Position numbers and translations under genes: made by a program | Shown here: positions 59,047 through 64,000 of the stretch, in pieces | How the letters are laid out: each line of letters begins with the position of its first letter | How positions within the stretch are numbered: position 1 is the first letter of the stretch | NCBI RefSeq assembly: GCF_010560025.1 | Contig: NZ_SAIY01000005.1 | Span: 372,001 to 436,000 of the forward strand | Length of the DNA stretch: 64,000 bases | Reading direction: 5' to 3' | Source of the DNA: Verrucosispora sioxanthis | GTDB lineage: Bacteria; Actinomycetota; Actinomycetes; Mycobacteriales; Micromonosporaceae | The notes under the pieces: model-generated | What the model was told of the DNA's origin: nothing | Seen by the model: only the letters and a program-made list of their open reading frames with translations | The model's database searches: none

Positions 59047-60363
59047 TCACGGCGGGGTGGATCGGACCACCACCGCCTCGGGCACCTGTGGCGTCGGCGA
59101 CGGGGACACGGGGGTCGACGGCGTCGGCGCCGGTGGCGCGGGCCGTTGCCGGGACAGCCGGCGCACCGCGGTGTTGAGCACCGCGATCAGTGGTACCGCG
59201 ACGAGCGCGCCGACGATGCCCTCCAGCACCACTCCGGCGGTCACCGCCAGCACCACGGGCAACGGGTGCAGCGCCACCGCCCGGCCCATGATCCAGGGTT
59301 GCAGGACGTTGCCCTCCACCTGCTGCACCACGACGACCGCACCGAGAATGATCAACGCGGTGACCCAGCCACCGTCGACCAGAGCCACCAGCACCGCGAC
59401 CGCGCCGGACAACGTCGCGCCGACGATCGGAATGAACGCGCCGAGGAACACCAGCGCCGTCAACGGAAAGGCGAACGGCACGTCGAACAGCACCAGCGCG
59501 ATGCCGATGCCCACCGCGTCGATGAACGCCACGAGCACCGTGGCGCGCACGTAGGCGACCAGGGTCAGCCAGGAGGCACGCCCGGCGTCGTCGACCCGCC
59601 AGCGGGCGGCGACCGGGAACATCCCGACCAGGAAGCGCCAGATCCGGTCGCCGTCCCGAAGGAAGAAGAACGTGGCGAAGAGCACCAGCAGCGCGCCGGT
59701 GAACACCTCGACCACAGTGCCGGCGGTCGAGATCGCGTTGCTGGTCAACGCCTGCGAATTGTCGTTGATCCAGTCCTGTCCGGACTCGATGTACCTGTCG
59801 AGCTGGGTGTCGGAGAGGTTCAGCGGTCCGTCGCGCAGCCAGTCCTGGATCTGCCCGATGCCGGCCGCGGCGCTGGAACTCAGCTCGGGCAGACCGGCGA
59901 TGAACTCGTTGACCACAAGCGTCAACGTGCCGATCACCGCAGCCAGCCCGCCGATGAGCACCACGGCCGTGGCCAGCGTACGCGGGAACCGGGCGCGCAG
60001 CAGCCAGCCGACGGCCGGCGCCAGCAGGGCGGCGAGCAGCAACGCCACGAGCAACGGCACGATGACGACGCGGATGGCGCCGAGGACGCGCAGCAGTCCC
60101 CAGCCGACGATCCCGATGACGATGAGCCGCCACGACCAGGCGGCGGCGATCCGTAGCCCTCTCGGCACGTCCGCGTCGTCCCGGCTCGCCGTGGACACGG
60201 CACCGTCGTCGGTCGGCGTAACCGGTTCGGCGATGAAGCGGTCCCGCTCGGCCGCCCGCTCGGCCCGCCGCGCGTTCTCCCGCTCACGGGCCGCGCGCAC
60301 CGACTCGCGTCCCGTCGCGTACGCCTGACGCAACCGCTGCCGCAGTTGCCCTGTCCGGCTCAC
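59047..60363 (-). CDS. AI-2E family transporter-like membrane protein
   Basis: A protein of 438 residues with about eight membrane segments. It has the Arg-rich N-terminal cytoplasmic stretch, the helix pair IVIGIVGWGLLRVLGAIRVV/LLVALLLAALLAP, and the C-terminal signature FAFPLTALVFLGAFIPIVGATL and VVVQQVEGNVLQPWIMG. Despite the name, the family includes Na+/H+ antiporters as well as AI-2 exporters. A proline-rich tail ends it. GTG 60363 is the start. The serine hydrolase gene converges on it. Confidence 0.9.
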   Translation of the reverse strand: MSRTGQLRQRLRQAYATGRESVRAARERENARRAERAAERDRFIAEPVTPTDDGAVSTASRDDADVPRGLRIAAAWSWRLIVIGIVGWGLLRVLGAIRVVIVPLLVALLLAALLAPAVGWLLRARFPRTLATAVVLIGGLAAVIGTLTLVVNEFIAGLPELSSSAAAGIGQIQDWLRDGPLNLSDTQLDRYIESGQDWINDNSQALTSNAISTAGTVVEVFTGALLVLFATFFFLRDGDRIWRFLVGMFPVAARWRVDDAGRASWLTLVAYVRATVLVAFIDAVGIGIALVLFDVPFAFPLTALVFLGAFIPIVGATLSGAVAVLVALVDGGWVTALIILGAVVVVQQVEGNVLQPWIMGRAVALHPLPVVLAVTAGVVLEGIVGALVAVPLIAVLNTAVRRLSRQRPAPPAPTPSTPVSPSPTPQVPEAVVVRSTPP

Positions 60364-60439
60364 GTGCACACCCCCGGGGGTGGTAGGGATCAGGCCGTTC
60401 ACGGTAACGGTCGACGACCGCGCCGGTGGGGCCGGTTGG

Positions 60440-61252
60440 TCAGTCCGGTTCGGTCACGAAGTCGATCAGTCGCTCCATCGCGTTGATCAGCGGAGTCTCC
60501 ACGTCGGCGAAGTTGTTCACCCTGGACAGGATGCGTCGCCACATGTCGGCCGGTTCGGCGACGCCGAGCGCGGCGCAGACACCTTCCTTCCACGGCCGTC
60601 CCGGCGGCACCACCGGCCACGCCGCGATGCCCACCGCGGCGGGTTTCACCGCCTGCCACACGTCGACGTAGGGGTGACCGGTGACCAGGACGTGCGGCGA
60701 GTTGACCCGGGCCACGATGCGGCTCTCCTTGGAGCCGGGCACGAGGTGGTCCACCAGCACGCCGAGCCGGCGGCCCGGGCCGGGGCCGAAGTCGCGTACC
60801 TCGGCGTCGAGGGCGTCGATGCCGGACAGCGGTTGCACCACCACACCCTCGATGCGCAGATCGTCGCCCCAGATCCGCTCGACGAGCGCGGCGTCGTGCA
60901 CGCCCTCGACCCAGATCCGGCTGGCCCGGGCGACCCGGGCGCGCACCCCGTCCACCGCCACCGAGGCCCGGGCGGTGCGCCGCCGGGCCGCCGGCACCGC
61001 CGGCCGGGTGGGACGGCGCAGGGTGACCGGGCTGCCGTCGAGCAGGAACGCCGCCGGCAGCAACGGGAAGTTGCGCCGCCGGCCGTGCCGGTCCTCCAAC
61101 ACGACCGCGCCGGTCTCGAAGCCGACGACCGCACCGCAGAAGCCGGACTCGGCGTCCTCGACCACGAGGTCCGGTTCGGCGTCGACCTCCGGGGTCACCC
61201 TCCGCCGCCGCCAGTCCCCCGCCAACACGTCCTCGCCGTAGCGCCGCCCCAT
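60440..61252 (-). CDS. DUF3097-domain protein
   Basis: A protein of 270 residues conserved in actinobacteria, of unknown function. Visible blocks are YGEDVLAGDWRRRRVTPEV, GAVVLEDRHGRRRNFPLLPAAF, SRIWVEGVHDAALVERIWGDDLR (a Toprim-like pattern), and VLVDHLVPGSKESRI and NSPHVLVTGHPYVDVWQAVKP near the C-terminus. The Glu-Gly and Asp-His patterns suggest a Toprim-type metal site, so a nucleic-acid role is possible; this is inference. Confidence 0.85.
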   Translation of the reverse strand: MGRRYGEDVLAGDWRRRRVTPEVDAEPDLVVEDAESGFCGAVVGFETGAVVLEDRHGRRRNFPLLPAAFLLDGSPVTLRRPTRPAVPAARRRTARASVAVDGVRARVARASRIWVEGVHDAALVERIWGDDLRIEGVVVQPLSGIDALDAEVRDFGPGPGRRLGVLVDHLVPGSKESRIVARVNSPHVLVTGHPYVDVWQAVKPAAVGIAAWPVVPPGRPWKEGVCAALGVAEPADMWRRILSRVNNFADVETPLINAMERLIDFVTEPD

Positions 61253-61319
61253 CCCGCCACGCTAGTCCCGCCGCCACCACCCCCCAACCCCGACACACCC
61301 CACCCCCGGCCGACGTACG

Positions 61320-61390
61320 CGATCATGCAGGTGTGGCACGTGACAAAAGCCGTGAAGAACAACCAATCGCGCGCCACACCTGCATGATCG
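61320..61390. repeat. GATCATG-type intergenic inverted repeat, 18-bp perfect arms
   Basis: CGATCATGCAGGTGTGGC (61320-61337) and its exact complement (61373-61390) flank a 35-nt loop, between the divergent DUF3097 and hypothetical genes. Unlike its relatives it does not lie at converging 3' ends. Confidence 0.75.
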
Positions 61391-62253
61391 GCGCGACGGG
61401 GAGGCGGCGGCGCGGCAGTCGAGACACGGACGGGCGTCACCACGTACTCTTTCGGCATGTCCACCCCCGCTGCGGGTGCGGCCATCCTGGCGCCGCGCCG
61501 GTCGAGCCGGTTCGTCGCCTGGGTGCGCGCGTGGCGCGCCGGGCTGGTGCCCTTCGACGAGGTCGCCGACGCGGTGGCCGGCACCGAGGAGCACCTGGTC
61601 GCCGACGCGCCGGGCACCTGGACCGACGTACCGCTGCAGGAGGCACTGCCCACCCTGGCCAAGCTCTCGCCGGACGAGATCCGGCTGGTGCTGCCGGCGC
61701 CGGGTGACCCGGCGGCCTGCCCGGCCCGGGTGACTTCGCCGGTGCCGCGCTGCTCGCCGGCGAGGCCGTGATCGCCGGCGCGCTTGGGCTGATCCCCGAG
61801 GTACGCGTGCACACCTCCGGTTCCGGCGACACCTTCGAGACGGTGCTCTGGCGGGTGCACCCGCTGCCGGCGGACGCGCCCGCCGCCTGCCTCACCCTGC
61901 CCGGTGCCGCCGAGGCGGAGGCGGAGCTGGCCGCCGCGCTGGCCGACACCACCGCCGCGCTCACCCGTCTCGACGTGGCGCAGTGGCGGCCGGAGCTGGC
62001 CGGCGCACTGGAGGCGTTGCGCCGCCCCGACGGCACCACCGACCTGCCGCCCGGGTTCGACCCGCGCTCGCGTCGGCTGTTCGCCCGCGCCGCGGTGCTC
62101 GACCGGGTGCTCGCCCTGGCCGGGCACGCGGCACCCGGCGGCGCGGTCAACAACTACGAGGCCCAGCAGCGCGACGCCGCCCTGCGCCCACTCACCGCCG
62201 CCTGCCGCCAGGCTCTCGTCGCCGCCTGCAACGCCCCCTCCGCCCCTGACGCG

Positions 62254-62290
62254 CCCCGGCCCCGGCCCCGGCCCCGGCCCCGGCCCCGGC
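62254..62290. repeat. CCCCGG hexanucleotide repeat
   Basis: Six tandem copies of CCCCGG plus one base, directly before the 62291-62358 inverted repeat. In the + frame it reads as alternating Arg-Pro. It is prone to slippage and to sequencing error. Confidence 0.8.
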
Positions 62291-62358
62291 GATCTTGCAC
62301 TTTCGGTCGCCATATTGTGGCTTTCGTCAGCTTCTGCCCCGACCAAAAGTGCAAGATC
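62291..62358. repeat. GATCTTG-type intergenic inverted repeat, 19-bp arms
   Basis: GATCTTGCACTTTCGGTCG (62291-62309) and CGACCAAAAGTGCAAGATC (62340-62358), one mismatch, flank a 30-nt loop between the converging hypothetical and TetR genes. Confidence 0.75.
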
Positions 62359-62402
62359 CACGGAGAGCGCGGAGGGCGGGAGTCGTGAAGAAGCGGTGTC
62401 GG

Positions 62403-63008
62403 TCAGGGGGTGTGGGCGGCGAGGAAGATGCGGACGGCCTCGTCGGCCCAGCGGTGCAGCTCCGTCTCGGGAAAGGACACGCGGACGGCGAACATGGCCT
62501 CGTTGAGCGGGATCGACAGGATCAGATAGTTCAGGTACTGCGCGGCGAGCAGCGGGTCCGACACCCGTAACAGGCCCCGCTCGGCGAGGCGGGTGATGGC
62601 CCTGGCGAGGGTGGCGTGGCCGCGTTCGGGCGCGGCGTGGTGCCACGCGCGGGCCAGCTCCGGAAAACGGCCCGCCTCCCCGATCAGCATCCGGCGCAGC
62701 TGGAGCAGGTGCGGTGCGGTGACCGTGGCGATGTGTTCGCGGGCGAAGGCCCGCAGGTCACCCGGGAGGTCGTCGGTGTCGGCCAGGGCCTCGACGTGCG
62801 CCGAGCCGGCCCGCTCGGCCTCGGCGATCGCGCCGGTGAACACCGCCTCGAAAAGGGCGTGCTTGTCGGTGAAGTGCGCGTACACGGTCACCTTGGAGAC
62901 ACCGGCGCGGGCGGCGATCCGGTCCATCCCGGCGGCCAGGTAGCCGTGTTCGAGGAATTCGATCAGGGCCGCGTCGAGGATCCCGCGTCGGTTGACGTCC
63001 TTTCGCAT
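62403..63008 (-). CDS. TetR/AcrR-family transcriptional regulator
   Basis: The protein has 201 residues. The helix-turn-helix (GILDAALIEFLEHGYLAAGMDRIAARAGVSKVTVYAHFTDKHALFEAV, residues 9-55) is clear, followed by a TetR_C-type helical domain (LLQLRRMLIGEAGRFPELARAWHHAAPERG). It is divergent from the alpha/beta-hydrolase gene. The 28-bp gap holds a palindromic operator, so it should repress the hydrolase and itself. Confidence 0.9.
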   Translation of the reverse strand: MRKDVNRRGILDAALIEFLEHGYLAAGMDRIAARAGVSKVTVYAHFTDKHALFEAVFTGAIAEAERAGSAHVEALADTDDLPGDLRAFAREHIATVTAPHLLQLRRMLIGEAGRFPELARAWHHAAPERGHATLARAITRLAERGLLRVSDPLLAAQYLNYLILSIPLNEAMFAVRVSFPETELHRWADEAVRIFLAAHTP

Positions 63009-63012
63009 CCTC

Positions 63013-63036
63013 GAACTGTACTGTACGGTTCAGTTC
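63013..63036. promoter_or_regulatory. TetR operator in the TetR/hydrolase gap
   Basis: GAACTG-N12-CAGTTC (63013-63036) encloses AACTGTAC-T-GTACGGTT (63014-63030, one mismatch). It fills almost the whole gap between the TetR ATG (63008) and the hydrolase ATG (63037), so the hydrolase transcript must be nearly leaderless. Confidence 0.7.
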
Positions 63037-63813
63037 ATGCCAACGGTCATGTCCCGGGACGGCACCCGCATCGGATACCAACGCGACGGCGCCGGACCGG
63101 CGCTGATCCTTCTCGACGCCGCCGGGCACTTCCGCGCCAACAGCCCGCTTGGCGAACTCGCCGACCTGCTCACGCCCCGCTTCACCGTCTACCGCTACGA
63201 CCGGCGCGGGCGGGGGGACAGCGACGACACCCCGCCCTACGCACCCGAGCGTGAGGTCGAGGACCTCGCCGCGCTGATCGCCGAGGCCGGCGGGTCCGCC
63301 GCGCTGTACGGGTACTCCTCGGGTTGCCTGCTCGCGTTGCACGCGGCCGCCGCCGGCCTCGACGTACGACGGCTGGTCCTCTTGGAGCCACCGCTGGACA
63401 CCGACGGTGACGAAGCTGGCCAACGGGCCTTCACCGCGCACCTGGGCCGACTGACCGGCGCCGAGGCGGTGGCGTTCTTCCTGACCGAGATCGGCGTGCC
63501 CGAGCACATGATCAGCGGGATGCGCGACACACCACACTGGAATGCCATGGTCTCGGTGGCGCACACCCTGGCGTACGACAGCCTGCTCAGTGGAGCCACC
63601 GGACCGACCGTGCTCGCCCGCGTACGCACTCCGACGCTCGTCCTGCACAGCGCCGGCAGCAGCGACGACCTGACCGGGATGGCCGCCACCACCGCCGGCC
63701 TGCTGCCCGCCGCCGAGCGGCGCGGCCTGCCCGGCGAGTGGCACGGCGTGCCGGCGGCGACCCTCGCTCCCGTGCTCACCGAGTTCCTGCTCCGCGACAC
63801 GGCACGACACTGA
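63037..63813 (+). CDS. Alpha/beta hydrolase
   Basis: A protein of 258 residues with the fold's order: RDGTRIGYQRDGAGPALILLD, oxyanion-loop side AAGHF, YDRRGRGDSDDTPPYAPEREVEDLAALI, the nucleophile elbow GYSSGC (Ser near residue 99), then ARVRTPTLVLHSAGSSDD and an end WHGVPAATLAPVL with the likely catalytic His. The substrate is unknown. Close divergence from the TetR gene suggests induction by its substrate. Confidence 0.85.
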   Translation: MPTVMSRDGTRIGYQRDGAGPALILLDAAGHFRANSPLGELADLLTPRFTVYRYDRRGRGDSDDTPPYAPEREVEDLAALIAEAGGSAALYGYSSGCLLALHAAAAGLDVRRLVLLEPPLDTDGDEAGQRAFTAHLGRLTGAEAVAFFLTEIGVPEHMISGMRDTPHWNAMVSVAHTLAYDSLLSGATGPTVLARVRTPTLVLHSAGSSDDLTGMAATTAGLLPAAERRGLPGEWHGVPAATLAPVLTEFLLRDTARH

Positions 63814-63841
63814 TCGGGCGCCGGCCTGACCAGGTGCCGGG

Positions 63842-64000
63842 TCAGACCTCGTCGATCAGGTCGGCGACCGAGTTGACGATGCGGGAGGGGCGGTACGGGT
63901 AGCGTTCCGCCTCCGCCCGGGAGCTGATCCCGGTCAGCACCAGGATGGTCTCCAGCCCGGCTTCCAGGCCGCAGAGGATGTCGGTGTCCATCCGGTCACC
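63842..64000 (-). CDS. HAD-IIA-family hydrolase (NagD-like), partial
   Basis: The last 52 codons of a gene that enters from the right edge. The frame reads GDRMDTDILCGLEAGLETIL and VLTGISSRAEAERYPYRPSR to IDEV and the stop at 63842. GDRMDTDI is motif IV of the HAD-IIA group (NagD-like nucleotide or phosphoglycolate phosphatases). Confidence 0.8.
   Translation of the reverse strand, partial: GDRMDTDILCGLEAGLETILVLTGISSRAEAERYPYRPSRIVNSVADLIDEV

Larger units (their letters stand above)
61457..62388 (+). pseudogene. Hypothetical protein, one frameshift and a repeat-rich 3' end
   Basis: The first frame starts at ATG 61457 (FVAWVRAWRAGLVPFDEVADAV) and is open to about 61715. The second frame continues GDFAGAALLAGEAVIAGALG, and reads VRVHTSGSGDTFETVLWRVH, to the stop at 62388. 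One indel at about 61705-61728, in CGGCGGCCTGCCCGGCCCGGG, explains the break. I do not recognise a family. The true protein probably ends near residue 265, because the last 45 codons are a Pro-Arg hexanucleotide repeat and the arms of an inverted repeat. Confidence 0.65.

Noticed and set aside
62254..62290. Hexanucleotide CCCCGG tandem as a CRISPR or origin element
   Set aside because: It is a simple tandem without spacers or cas genes.

Overview
The window is very GC-rich, and many starts are GTG. Genes are densely packed, with many 4-bp ATGA/GTGA overlaps. It carries F420-type oxidoreductase, rifamycin monooxygenase, SPFH/NfeD, AI-2E-type and NB-ARC regulator genes together with a MurD2/MurL pair. 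Together these point to an actinomycete of the Micromonosporaceae, most likely Micromonospora. All calls come from reading the sequence; no database search was run.

Layout. 1-4.1 kb: a sulfotransferase fragment, a frameshifted DNA polymerase I-like gene, an F420-type reductase and a rifamycin monooxygenase (rox). rox has a rifamycin-associated element upstream and is divergent from a GyrI-like gene. 5-11.2 kb: ordinary accessory genes (GNAT, GntR, NTF2-like, CPBP protease, TetR plus methyltransferase, PEP mutase-like enzyme, ArsR-like regulator). 11.3-16.5 kb: one minus-strand operon for amino-sugar uptake, reading RpiR regulator, SIS isomerase, Tat-lipoprotein binding protein and two permeases. 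16.7-18.1 kb: a heavily frameshifted acyltransferase.

18.3-25.9 kb: a putative conflict (defence) locus. MoxR ATPase, vWA protein and a TPR-CHAT protease run rightward. They converge on a leftward operon of a CATRA-associated small protein, a CATRA membrane protein and an unknown helical protein. 26-33.3 kb: a peptidoglycan-precursor group (MurB, PP2C phosphatase, two YdcF/SanA-like paralogs, MurD2 and divergent MurL). MurD2 and MurL would install D-Glu by ligating L-Glu and then epimerising it. 33.5-45.3 kb: regulators and enzymes (PucR, RNA methyltransferase, VOC/ArsR pair, KptA/LysR/HAD group, NB-ARC-TPR regulator, AlkX-type DNA glycosylase, pyruvate oxidase-like TPP enzyme), then a class A PBP at 45.4-47.6 kb.

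47.7-54.6 kb: a second candidate conflict operon, on the minus strand. It reads REC-TIR protein, EgtD-like methyltransferase, class I methyltransferase with an N-terminal sensor-like region, a P-loop NTPase with terpene-cyclase-like repeats, and a small membrane protein. I do not recognise this combination as a named system, and it is the best candidate for something undescribed. 54.9-64 kb: a frameshifted membrane protein, SPFH/NfeD pair, serine hydrolase, AI-2E-type exporter, DUF3097, a frameshifted hypothetical gene, a TetR/hydrolase pair and a HAD-IIA fragment.

Two window-wide patterns stand out. Long, near-perfect intergenic inverted repeats lie mostly where genes converge; several open with GATCATG or GATCTTG. 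Four genes are broken only by frameshifts without other decay, which suggests indel errors in the assembly as much as real pseudogenes.
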